Positions 8,398 through 14,624 of a stretch of DNA of 14,624 nt are shown piece by piece (within the stretch, counting starts at the first letter, position 1; each line of letters begins with the position of its first letter). The notes beneath the pieces were generated by a model. The model was not told the DNA's origin, did not search any database, and saw only the letters and a list, made by a program, of their open reading frames with translations. The stretch spans positions 1 through 14,624 of the forward strand of contig MEXE01000056.1 of the NCBI GenBank assembly GCA_001775555.1, given 5' to 3'. A program made the position numbers and the translations under genes. This DNA comes from Candidatus Amesbacteria bacterium RBG_19FT_COMBO_48_16. GTDB lineage: Bacteria > Patescibacteriota > Microgenomatia > CAZETR01 > Amesbacteraceae.

Positions 8398-9028
8398 CCG
8401 AAAAAAGAAAAGCTAAGGCAAATATCAACAACAGGCGTAAGGAGACTAAGCGAGACCAAAAAAGCAGACCCAGCTCGGTTGTCAATTCCCGTTTATCAAG
8501 AGGCGAGTAAAACAGCTGGAAAGAGAGGTCCCCTGTCTCACCCGCAGGACTAGTGAGCCGGCCGGCCGGATAGGCGTCTTCCACTGAAGTACCGATACTT
8601 AAAGGGTTGGGGGAGGACGGCGGGGTATCCGGAGCCTGCAGGGCCAGGATATAAGTCCGGCCGGAAGAATCCACAACAGGAGGAAATTGAAAGCGAACCG
8701 TTACCCCGTCACCAATATTTCGGCCGCTTAGATCAATCCTTCTTATCTCTTCGCCTGTTTTTTGGGACAGTGAGAAAATCAGCCTGTCGGTATTGGCCAG
8801 ATTGGGATTGCGGAAAAATATAAGGACCGTGTTTAATCCGTTTTTCCGAGGGACTACTGTCTGAGAAACCGGCTGAAGACTGGTGATATTTATCAAGCGC
8901 CGGGCTTCGTGTTGGGCCGTATCGGGTATACGACGCAAACCAAAAACGATGAAAATAACTAACATCACTGCAACCATAAACAAATAAAATCCGGTAACTA
9001 CGGCGGGATTAAGAATTTTGCGAGGCAT
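8351..9028 (-). CDS. Two-helix membrane protein with extracytoplasmic beta-rich domain, function unknown
   Basis: A 225-residue protein. Helix 1 is at about residues 10-30 and helix 2 at about 192-213. Between them lies a soluble outer domain with the pattern VSQTVVPRKNGLNTVLIFF, then GDGVTVRFQFPPVVDSSGRTYILALQAPD, then AYPAGRL and GDLSFQLFYSP. A similar layout (Q-T/F-x-A near the start, F-P-dS-G-k-Y-l in the middle, Y-p-x-G-x-L and a final Y) is, as I recall, found as the outer C-terminal domain of some membrane glycosyltransferases and PTPS-related proteins. Here it stands alone on two anchors. It overlaps the upstream gene by 20 bp and the convergent gene at its 3' end by 47 bp. Its position after two GT-C genes suggests a partner or acceptor-binding subunit, which is inference. 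No catalytic motif is visible. Confidence 0.7.
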   Translation of the reverse strand: MPRKILNPAVVTGFYLFMVAVMLVIFIVFGLRRIPDTAQHEARRLINITSLQPVSQTVVPRKNGLNTVLIFFRNPNLANTDRLIFSLSQKTGEEIRRIDLSGRNIGDGVTVRFQFPPVVDSSGRTYILALQAPDTPPSSPNPLSIGTSVEDAYPAGRLTSPAGETGDLSFQLFYSPLDKRELTTELGLLFWSRLVSLRLLLIFALAFLFSVRFLQFCIPQTPGDR

Positions 9029-10193
9029 GAGTGAAGGTTGATAAAACTATCCAAAAACCGCTGAAAAGGAGCAAACCTCTGAATAACAGGTCAAAAGGCA
9101 GCTGCGGCAGCTGTGCCGCCAACGGAGGAATGGTTGTGAGATAGGGAATAAGGGGAGTAAATAAACCCACAGAAAGATATTGATCGGGAATCAGAAAGAT
9201 TAAGGCAAAAAAGGCCAGAGCAAAAAAGGAGGCAAAAATATTCAACCGGGGCCGGCGGGCTTGTGTCAACATGACGAAGGGTAGGGTCCAGACAGCCCAT
9301 TGGGCATGAAAACGGGAAAACATCAATACCGCCAACGTCGTACCCATAAATTCCGGGGTCAGATCCAGACGGAAACGGTCCCGGAAAGAAAACCCCAGAA
9401 GCAGAAGATAAAATAGGAGAAAATACGGGGTAGTGAAGATCCGGCCGGCCAGGGAAGACTGAAAAACTGATTGGACAAAACTGGGTGTGGAAAAAAAAGG
9501 CAGCATGGGAATGAGCCATCCGGAAACCGCAGATAGTCCTACAGCCAGCATCCGGCTGGGGCTACGGGAGCGAAATATGATGAAAGGGACCAGAAGAAGG
9601 GGGTAGGTTTTTAGCGCTGCCCCTACTCCGAGAACGAAAGCGGCCGGGGCGAGACGGTTTTTGGTCACAAGTAACAGGCTCCAGACGGTCAATAATGCCG
9701 GCAGAATATCAAACTGGCCAATCATATACACGGCGTATAGAGAAACGGGGTTAAAAAGCCAGAGCAGGGACAGACGGTGAGTAAATTTCGGATCAACCAA
9801 CGTCAGCAGGAGTTTGAGAATGAGTAAATCGGCCAGCAAATACGGCAGTTTGAGAACCAAGATGTAGGTAAAAAGATCGGGGTTAAATAAATGCCGGTCG
9901 CTCCAGTCCGAAAGCCAAAGGTCCAGACCGGGGCCGGTAATCAGTGAAGCCGCGATATGCCAACCACCCAGTGCGAAATAAGTAAGAGGCGGGTAATTGA
10001 AAGTGTCTGAATAAGGCAATGTCGAGCGGCGGAGAGCCAGAAAGTCGTAGATATTGACTATCCCTTCTTTTAGAAAACCGGCATGGTAAAACTGGCTTTT
10101 CAGGTCGGGGTGATAAAAGAACACGGCAAAAAAGAGCCGGAGAAGAACAGCACTATAGATCAAGCTATTTTTGGGAAAGTTGAGCTGAGGCAT
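9009..10193 (-). CDS. GT87/Gpi18-like membrane mannosyltransferase-like protein
   Basis: From the ATG at 10193 it has 394 residues; a TTG two codons upstream (10199) is also possible. It has roughly ten helices. YHPDLKSQFYHAGFL follows the first helix (D30 in the usual catalytic loop), then TFNYPPLTYFALGGWH. The midsection has FNPVSLYAVYMIGQFDILPALL, then ALKTYPLLLVPFII, and later SRFHAQWAVWTLPF. The YPPL, NP...GQ.D and K.YPLLL.P motifs are those of polyprenyl-phosphate mannosyltransferase-like GT-C proteins (GT87, also called DUF2029). It resembles the next gene upstream (10165-11448) motif by motif, so the two are probably paralogues. It overlaps that gene by 29 bp and the downstream gene by 20 bp, so it is within one operon. 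The sugar transferred is not known. Confidence 0.78.
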   Translation of the reverse strand: MPQLNFPKNSLIYSAVLLRLFFAVFFYHPDLKSQFYHAGFLKEGIVNIYDFLALRRSTLPYSDTFNYPPLTYFALGGWHIAASLITGPGLDLWLSDWSDRHLFNPDLFTYILVLKLPYLLADLLILKLLLTLVDPKFTHRLSLLWLFNPVSLYAVYMIGQFDILPALLTVWSLLLVTKNRLAPAAFVLGVGAALKTYPLLLVPFIIFRSRSPSRMLAVGLSAVSGWLIPMLPFFSTPSFVQSVFQSSLAGRIFTTPYFLLFYLLLLGFSFRDRFRLDLTPEFMGTTLAVLMFSRFHAQWAVWTLPFVMLTQARRPRLNIFASFFALAFFALIFLIPDQYLSVGLFTPLIPYLTTIPPLAAQLPQLPFDLLFRGLLLFSGFWIVLSTFTHASQNS

Positions 10194-11448
10194 AGGCAAA
10201 AGCCATAATCAGAGTGCCGGCGGTAAATACCATTATTAATATCATGATATTGGGCCAGGCCATGAGCCAGGCAATAACAGGCGGAAGCGGAGGAAACCAC
10301 CACAGGTGGTAGAGATTGGCCAGGTGGGCCGCTGAAACCAGGACATATACAGGCCAGAGCCATGGATAATAGGCGGCCGCAAGTGCCAGGAAAGGCAAGA
10401 CCGGGGCGAAGTATCGCTCATGCATCTTGGTCAGCACCAAAAAAGCCAGCGCCGGGATCAGAGCGTTGAGAGTGACTAGGGCGGGAAAAGTCAGCTTCTT
10501 TTTCCACAAGACCAGTAGAGCCAGGCAGTAAGACAGTATGAAAGCCGCCAGACCGACTAATCCTGCCGACAGGCCCAAGAACACGACAGAGGTATCAGGA
10601 ATCTTTTGCAGACGGGTGACAAGCGCCCAAAGATTGAAAGCGTGGTCGGAAATATAATTTGACCCCGAGCCGATTTGGATACGGTTTAAGTAAACACTGA
10701 CCGGCCAAAGAAGTGAAGGAGAGGAGAAGAAAGGCAAATAGACCAGATAGGCAATCAGCAGCTGAAACAGGAGCCCTACGACAGTTCTGACCGGACCTGC
10801 CAAGCGCCAGGAAACAAGCAGAAAAACGGGTAGAAAAATAATCGAGGACTGCTTTGACAAAAGAGCGGCGGCAAAGGCCAAATGGGAGGGGATAATTTTT
10901 TTTTGCAGAATACACCAATAGGATAATAAAATAAAAAATAAGGGCAGAGTTTCTATCTGACCCCAAATGCTGCTGGTATACCAGACAGCCGGATTGAAAA
11001 GATATGCTGTAGCACCTATCAGAGAAATAAGAGGCCGGGAGGGAAAATTTCGACGCAGAAAAACATATATCAATACACCTATACCTATATCAGAAAGGAT
11101 GGCGGGTACTTTGTTGAAGGCCGGGAGAATCTGCTGGCGCTGCCAAAACCAGATAAACCGGGAGGGAAAAGCCGGAAATGAATTGTTGGCAATGTGAGAA
11201 ATATCAGAGATGACGTGATAACTCCAGGTTGAGGTAACGAAAGCATACAAAGCCAAGGGAGGATACGTGGGCTGCATGATACCCGGATATTGCCTATCGT
11301 AAGCCCCGAAAGTTCCTGACTGGAGAATACTCTCAGCCCAGCCGATGTGGTTGTTCAGGTCTCCACTGTAAGCGGTAATGCTTAAAACCACCCGGCCTAT
11401 CAAAGAGATAACCAGAACTACAAGGAAAGATTTTGTGTAGACGGACAT
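10165..11448 (-). CDS. Gpi18-like (COG5542-type) membrane mannosyltransferase-like protein
   Basis: A 427-residue polytopic protein. After helix 1 comes YSGDLNNHIGWAESILQSG, with D30 as the likely catalytic acid, then QPTYPPLALYAFV. NKVPAILSDIGIG is followed by LFNPAVWYTSSIWGQIETLP and LLSKQSSIIFLPVFLL. Near the end LTKMHERYFAPVLPFLALAA carries the MHERY motif. Together these motifs are typical of the bacterial relatives of Gpi18 mannosyltransferase, which use a lipid-phosphate sugar donor at the membrane. The start codon shares one base with the stop of the gene at 11448-13040 (TAATG), which implies coupled translation. There is no Shine-Dalgarno. It carries no AT-repeat copy although it is a minus-strand membrane gene. 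Confidence 0.82.
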   Translation of the reverse strand: MSVYTKSFLVVLVISLIGRVVLSITAYSGDLNNHIGWAESILQSGTFGAYDRQYPGIMQPTYPPLALYAFVTSTWSYHVISDISHIANNSFPAFPSRFIWFWQRQQILPAFNKVPAILSDIGIGVLIYVFLRRNFPSRPLISLIGATAYLFNPAVWYTSSIWGQIETLPLFFILLSYWCILQKKIIPSHLAFAAALLSKQSSIIFLPVFLLVSWRLAGPVRTVVGLLFQLLIAYLVYLPFFSSPSLLWPVSVYLNRIQIGSGSNYISDHAFNLWALVTRLQKIPDTSVVFLGLSAGLVGLAAFILSYCLALLVLWKKKLTFPALVTLNALIPALAFLVLTKMHERYFAPVLPFLALAAAYYPWLWPVYVLVSAAHLANLYHLWWFPPLPPVIAWLMAWPNIMILIMVFTAGTLIMAFAYASAQLSQK

Positions 11449-13040
11449 TAACGGCGGGTGACAAGATAGAAAATGGGAAGGTGGTCAGGATTGGTGACGG
11501 TATTTAAGACCTGAATATTTTGCGGGGGATCGGTACGCCAGTCCCAATCGCCAGGTACGTCATCACGCTGGCTGATCAGATACAAACTGTCGGGAAGGAG
11601 GTAGTCCTGGGCGGGGGGAGCGGTAAAGGTGCCAAAAAAGTATTTTTCACCCAGAGGAAATCCGGAATACCCCGGCTGAATCTCTGTCAGCGGCTGGTCG
11701 AGACTGAACTGACGGTGGAAATCGGCAGGCGGGTAAGCGGAATAAAAAAGAAAACGGATAAGCGAAGGCTCGTAAGTGGAGTTGATAAAAACCCGGGGGT
11801 AATCGGGAGCCAGCCGATTTATCTCCCGCATGGCGGATTTGTAACCGACGTGCCACCAGCGCCAGGAGACTGTCGGGTAATGGACAAGGTAATAGTGGGC
11901 GACTTGGGAAAAGTGAAGAGTAAATAGTAATAGTAACAGGATATTTAGAATTGGCGATTTAAGATTGACTACCTGAGATATACCGATGCCGACAGCGACG
12001 GCCAGTGGCGGGATCATGAGGAAAAGCCGGGTGGCGTGGAAGGCACCGTCAATTGTCAAAGCCGAAGGGAGGGGAGCTAAACCCAACCAAACCAGCCAAA
12101 GCCAACGGCGTCCTATAACCAGATGGTACAAACCCAGGATAAGAAACGGCGCAGTCAGGGGTAAAAGCTGACCTATATACTGCATATTGTGGCGGACCGC
12201 CGGGTCACCCCGGACAAACAGAAATTCCGGCGAAAAAGCCCGCAGGTAATTTGAGAAAAAGAGGGAAAAGTAACTTTCCGGTTTGTTGTGAAAGACGGTT
12301 TCCCATACGGACGGATACTGACGAAAGTTAGTAATTTTATCGATTACTTCCTGACTTGTGAAAATACTGACTAAACCAAAGCGAGCCTGGGCCCGGCCGG
12401 AAATTAAATTGAAAATAAAGGGAGTAATAGTAATAGTAAATAGTAATAGGGCTAAAAGATTGGGTTTTTTACGAGTAAGCAACAATAGAGCTAAGAGCCA
12501 GAGGGGGGTGAAAATGACGGCGGTGCTGTAGGTGTAGAAAGTGAGAGCAAAGAACAAAAGCGACAATGAAAATCGGCGCCGCAGGTAAAGGAGGGTCCCC
12601 AATAGCAAAAGGTTAAGCAAAATGACGACCTCGAAAGCGACACGGGAATAATGAATGTGCCAAGGGAGAAGAGACAGGGAGAGAGAAGCCAGAATTGCGG
12701 CGGGTCTGGAGCGGGTAGTGTGATAAACCAAGAGCATCAGTATTATGGGAGCAAGGGAACCGAAGATCACCTGGGGGAGGCGGACACCCAGTTCGGAAGT
12801 ACCGAATGCGGCAACGGTAGGAACTGTGGCATACATCAAAAGCGGAGCGCGCCATTCCGAAAGGGAATGAATGTAAGTGGGAAATGCCTGGGCGTATAAA
12901 TCCCGGCCGGTTTTGAACAGGGAGTATGCCTGGTAGCCTACATCTACTTCGTCGCCAAACAACTCCGGAGGAACCGAAGTGACGGAAAAACCACGCACAA
13001 ACAAGGACAAAGCCAATATACCGCTGAGCCAAAAGGCCAT
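11448..13040 (-). CDS. GT39-type membrane glycosyltransferase
   Basis: A 530-residue protein, first gene of the minus-strand run down to 8351. Helix 1 is at about 3-20, then LFGDEVDVGYQAYSLFKTGRD with the DE pair at D30/E31. The Trp of the family signature is replaced by Gly, as happens in relatives. SEWRAPLLMYATV replaces the usual FGDYKLPLYAFL, so the Asp of DYK is missing. RLPQVIFGS, SRVAFEVVI and AFSPEFLFVRGDP follow, then a C-terminal outer part from about residue 390. It is slightly more diverged than the genes at 330-1925 and 6832-8397 but has the main catalytic residues. The start has no Shine-Dalgarno and lies 7 nt beyond a perfect TATAAT, suggesting leaderless translation. AT-repeat copies 8 and 9 lie at residues 368-374 and 197-206. 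Confidence 0.87.
   Translation of the reverse strand: MAFWLSGILALSLFVRGFSVTSVPPELFGDEVDVGYQAYSLFKTGRDLYAQAFPTYIHSLSEWRAPLLMYATVPTVAAFGTSELGVRLPQVIFGSLAPIILMLLVYHTTRSRPAAILASLSLSLLPWHIHYSRVAFEVVILLNLLLLGTLLYLRRRFSLSLLFFALTFYTYSTAVIFTPLWLLALLLLTRKKPNLLALLLFTITITPFIFNLISGRAQARFGLVSIFTSQEVIDKITNFRQYPSVWETVFHNKPESYFSLFFSNYLRAFSPEFLFVRGDPAVRHNMQYIGQLLPLTAPFLILGLYHLVIGRRWLWLVWLGLAPLPSALTIDGAFHATRLFLMIPPLAVAVGIGISQVVNLKSPILNILLLLLFTLHFSQVAHYYLVHYPTVSWRWWHVGYKSAMREINRLAPDYPRVFINSTYEPSLIRFLFYSAYPPADFHRQFSLDQPLTEIQPGYSGFPLGEKYFFGTFTAPPAQDYLLPDSLYLISQRDDVPGDWDWRTDPPQNIQVLNTVTNPDHLPIFYLVTRR
11919..11938 (-). repeat. AT repeat copy 8 (in frame)
   Basis: The minus strand GTTACTATTACTATTTACTC encodes LLLLLFTL around residues 368-375 of the gene at 11448-13040. 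A degenerate CACTATTAC follows at 11896-11888. The location, the last helix before the outer domain, matches copy 6 in the paralogue at 3552-5246. Confidence 0.7.
12423..12450 (-). repeat. AT repeat copy 9 (in frame)
   Basis: The minus strand reads CCTATTACTATTTACTATTACTATTACTC and encodes LLLFTITIT at residues 198-206 of the gene at 11448-13040. This is the same helix as copy 2 in the paralogue at 330-1925, just after the basic loop and before the FxLxSxxxxARF block. Confidence 0.8.
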
Positions 13041-13059
13041 TTTTGATATTATACAGTCA
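13041..13059. promoter_or_regulatory. 19-bp divergent promoter with overlapping -10 elements
   Basis: The whole gap between the ATG of the gene at 11448-13040 and the ATG at 13060 is 19 bp. The minus strand has a perfect TATAAT (13053-13048). The plus strand has an extended -10, TG-A-TATTAT (13044-13052). Each -10 is followed by exactly 7 nt before its own ATG, which is where transcription should begin, so both messages would be leaderless. No -35 is obvious on either side. Start sites are inferred, not seen. Confidence 0.6.
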
Positions 13060-13959
13060 ATGCTGTCGGTGGTGGTGGTCAGCTACAATACTAAAGAAAT
13101 TACCCTTCAGTGCCTGCGCCGGCTGAAAGAGGCGGATGAGGTAATTGTAGTGGATAACGCTTCAGAAGACGGGTCGGCAGAAGCAATCAAAAATAAATTC
13201 CCAAAAGTAAGACTAATAGCTAATAAAAAAAATGCCGGTTTTGCCGGAGCGAATAACCAGGGAATGAGAGAGGCCCGGGGAGAATGGATATTGCTTCTGA
13301 ATTCCGACGCGTATGTTTTGCCGGAAACATTACCGCAAATGAAAAAGTTTATGATCACACACCCGGTGTGTGATGTTGCCGGGTGCCAACTCGTAAATGC
13401 CGACGGAACGATCCAAGCCTCCTATGGGTTTTTTCCCACCTTAAGGCGGATTGTTTTATTTATGCTGTTTGTGGATAATTTCCCTTTTATCCGGCGGCGG
13501 ATTGATTCAATCCATGTCAGAGATAAATCACGATATGCAACGACTGTCGAGGTGGACTGGGTAACCGGGGCCTTTATTTGGCTGAAGCGGGAAGTATGGG
13601 AAAAGACGGGCGGACTGGACGAAAAATATTTCATGTACGGAGAAGAAGCCGAATGGATGTATCGAATAAAAAAAGCCGGTTTCAAGGTGTTTTATACACC
13701 CCAAGCCAAATGCATACACTTGCAGGGTAAAAGCACGAAAAGCCTGGCGAAAGCTTTTGCCGGAGAGGCTAAAGGCTTTTTGTACTGGTTTTCCAAACAC
13801 AATCCCCGGTGGCAGCAGTTGATATTACCCTGGATTCTTTTAGGGGGAGGAATTTATAAAGCAATAGCCTGGACTGTCTTGGGAAACCGGCAGTGGGCTC
13901 GTGCAAACTGGGGAATTACCGATGAAATATGGCACGCCACTTTTGGGAAGTCCAAATAG
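13060..13959 (+). CDS. GT2 family glycosyltransferase, rhamnosyltransferase-like
   Basis: A 299-residue protein starting at the ATG at 13060; upstream in-frame codons back to 12979 would overlap the divergent gene and precede the GT2 core, so I reject them. The GT-A fold begins at once: LSVVVVSYN (2-10), VIVVDNASEDGS (28-39) for nucleotide binding, NAGFAGANNQG (58-68), and LLLNSDAYV with N81-S82-D83 in the DxD position. VDWVTGAF (166-173) and GGLDEKYFMYGEEAEWMYRIKKAG (185-208) hold the acceptor and catalytic base region; EEAE replaces the more common EDxD, as in many rhamnosyltransferase-like members. This family transfers from a nucleotide sugar in the cytoplasm, often dTDP-rhamnose to a lipid-linked glycan; the sugar is not proven here. 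The 3' end overlaps the convergent GT2 gene by 44 bp. There is no Shine-Dalgarno. Confidence 0.9.
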   Translation: MLSVVVVSYNTKEITLQCLRRLKEADEVIVVDNASEDGSAEAIKNKFPKVRLIANKKNAGFAGANNQGMREARGEWILLLNSDAYVLPETLPQMKKFMITHPVCDVAGCQLVNADGTIQASYGFFPTLRRIVLFMLFVDNFPFIRRRIDSIHVRDKSRYATTVEVDWVTGAFIWLKREVWEKTGGLDEKYFMYGEEAEWMYRIKKAGFKVFYTPQAKCIHLQGKSTKSLAKAFAGEAKGFLYWFSKHNPRWQQLILPWILLGGGIYKAIAWTVLGNRQWARANWGITDEIWHATFGKSK

Positions 13960-14624
13960 TGCCGGTAATAAGAGTGTTCTTCAACCAACCGTTGTACCAA
14001 ATCCCGGACTCGGTTCGGAAACGTTCAACACTCTGTGCTTGATTTGGATTTTTAACCAATTTACGAAACGGATAAATAACGGATTCGACGAAGTTCCGAT
14101 ACTTTTCTTGGTTCGATTTTTCCGTACTCCTGCCATGTTCATGAATAACGGTAATTCCGGGATGAAAAATTACTTCCAGGCTAGCAGCCCGTACACGGCG
14201 GCAGTAATCCAGGTCTTCATAATACATAAAAATGCATTCGGTGAATTTACCGATCCGGGTGATGGTCGATTTCGGCAAGAACATACAGGCGCCGGAGACA
14301 GCGTTGACCGGCAGGGGGACAGAAGTTTGGGGAGTATATTTTTGGGTTAGCCCTGTCTGGCCCAGCCAATATTCCCTGAAAGTGTTAACGACCGAAGGTT
14401 CCGGAAAGACCGAGCCTTGGGGAGTGCCGTCCGGATCGAGAAATTTCGGGCCGAGGATGCCAAGCAGGGGATGAGATTTGGCAAAGGACAGAGCCTGATT
14501 AAAAAAATTTTCCGGGAGTTTAACATCAGGATTTGTAACCAGCAGGTAATCACCCTTTGCAGCTGCCAGTCCCTGATTTACGGCTTTTGGAAAACCGAGA
14601 TTTTTGGAGTTGATAATTAATTTG
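13916..14624 (-). CDS. GT2 family glycosyltransferase, N-terminus cut by window edge
   Basis: An open minus-strand frame enters from the right edge (first full codon at 14623) and ends with TAA at 13916, giving 235 visible residues. It begins with KLIINSKNLGFPKAVNQGL, the NxGFxxAxNxG step of GT2 enzymes. LLVTNPDVKLPE, the DxD-equivalent, and GPKFLDPDGTPQGSVF follow. Then come NAVSGACMFLPKS and CIFMYYEDLDYCRRV, with the ED pair of the catalytic base, and VIFHPGITVIHEHGRST. The missing part is the first ~50 residues with the nucleotide-binding DNxSxD segment. It is a different GT2 branch from its convergent neighbour (EDLD rather than EEAE). The last 44 bp are shared antisense with the gene at 13060-13959. 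Likely role: a cytoplasmic sugar transferase in the same glycan pathway. Confidence 0.88.
   Translation of the reverse strand, partial: KLIINSKNLGFPKAVNQGLAAAKGDYLLVTNPDVKLPENFFNQALSFAKSHPLLGILGPKFLDPDGTPQGSVFPEPSVVNTFREYWLGQTGLTQKYTPQTSVPLPVNAVSGACMFLPKSTITRIGKFTECIFMYYEDLDYCRRVRAASLEVIFHPGITVIHEHGRSTEKSNQEKYRNFVESVIYPFRKLVKNPNQAQSVERFRTESGIWYNGWLKNTLITGTIWTSQKWRAIFHR

Noticed and set aside
8557..8569. GCCGGCCGGCCGG and other CCGG-rich palindromes as a special element
   Set aside because: Short CCGG strings recur throughout the genes here (for example 6791 and 9441) and fit the local codon use; nothing marks them as a unit.
12979..13059. N-terminal extension of the GT2 gene to an ATG at 12979
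   Set aside because: It would overlap the coding start of the divergent gene by 62 bp and add 27 residues unlike any GT2 N-terminus. The family core begins right at the ATG at 13060.
14347..14553. Small minus-strand frame near the right edge, starting with ATG
   Set aside because: It is out of frame with the edge-crossing GT2 reading, which shows continuous family motifs through the same bases.

Overview
The window is a dense block of membrane glycosyltransferase genes, with no RNA gene, transposase or CRISPR array visible. It most likely comes from a Candidate Phyla Radiation bacterium, and Microgenomates is my best guess. This rests on the many GT39-type paralogues with the N-terminal signature (W)DEAxLGYNAYSL, almost no intergenic DNA, sparse Shine-Dalgarno sequences and TGA used as an ordinary stop (genes ending at 3552, 6862 and 8397). 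The phylum is an inference from style, not from a marker gene.

Layout. The left part (1-5246) is a minus-strand run: a GT39-type gene cut by the left edge (168 to 1), a 161-bp spacer, a GT39-type gene (330-1925), a PTPS-related/YfhO-like membrane protein (1912-3555) and another GT39-type gene (3552-5246). The last three overlap by 14 and 4 bp. A divergent gap leads to two plus-strand genes (5288-6862 and 6832-8397) overlapping by 31 bp; the first is a divergent GT39 relative whose catalytic DE pair reads DQ. They converge on a second minus-strand run (8351-13040): a two-helix protein with an extracytoplasmic domain, a GT87/Gpi18-like gene, a Gpi18-like gene with an MHERY motif, and a GT39-type gene, all overlapping. 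A 19-bp gap separates that run from a plus-strand GT2 rhamnosyltransferase-like gene (13060-13959). This converges with a minus-strand GT2 gene cut by the right edge (13916-14624).

How they work together (inference). GT-C enzymes of these families take a sugar from a polyprenyl-phosphate carrier and transfer it on the outer face of the membrane. GT2 enzymes act in the cytoplasm on nucleotide sugars. The block therefore looks like a cell-surface glycan or glycoprotein locus: two cytoplasmic transferases plus eight or nine outward-facing ones, probably made by repeated duplication. Donor and acceptor sugars cannot be read from the sequence.

The most unusual signal is not a gene. Nine copies of a short AT-rich repeat (minus strand CTATTA/CTATTTA/CTATTCA, 6-7 bp units) sit inside four minus-strand membrane-protein genes. 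All stay in frame and encode Leu/Phe/Thr/Ile-rich pieces of transmembrane helices; one supplies the first helix of its gene. The opposite orientation would contain stop codons, and the plus-strand genes have no copy. A second, GC-rich hairpin repeat of about 45 bp is inserted in frame in one GT39 gene. The 19-bp divergent gap at 13041-13059 carries a nearly palindromic -10 element, placed so that both genes would be leaderless.
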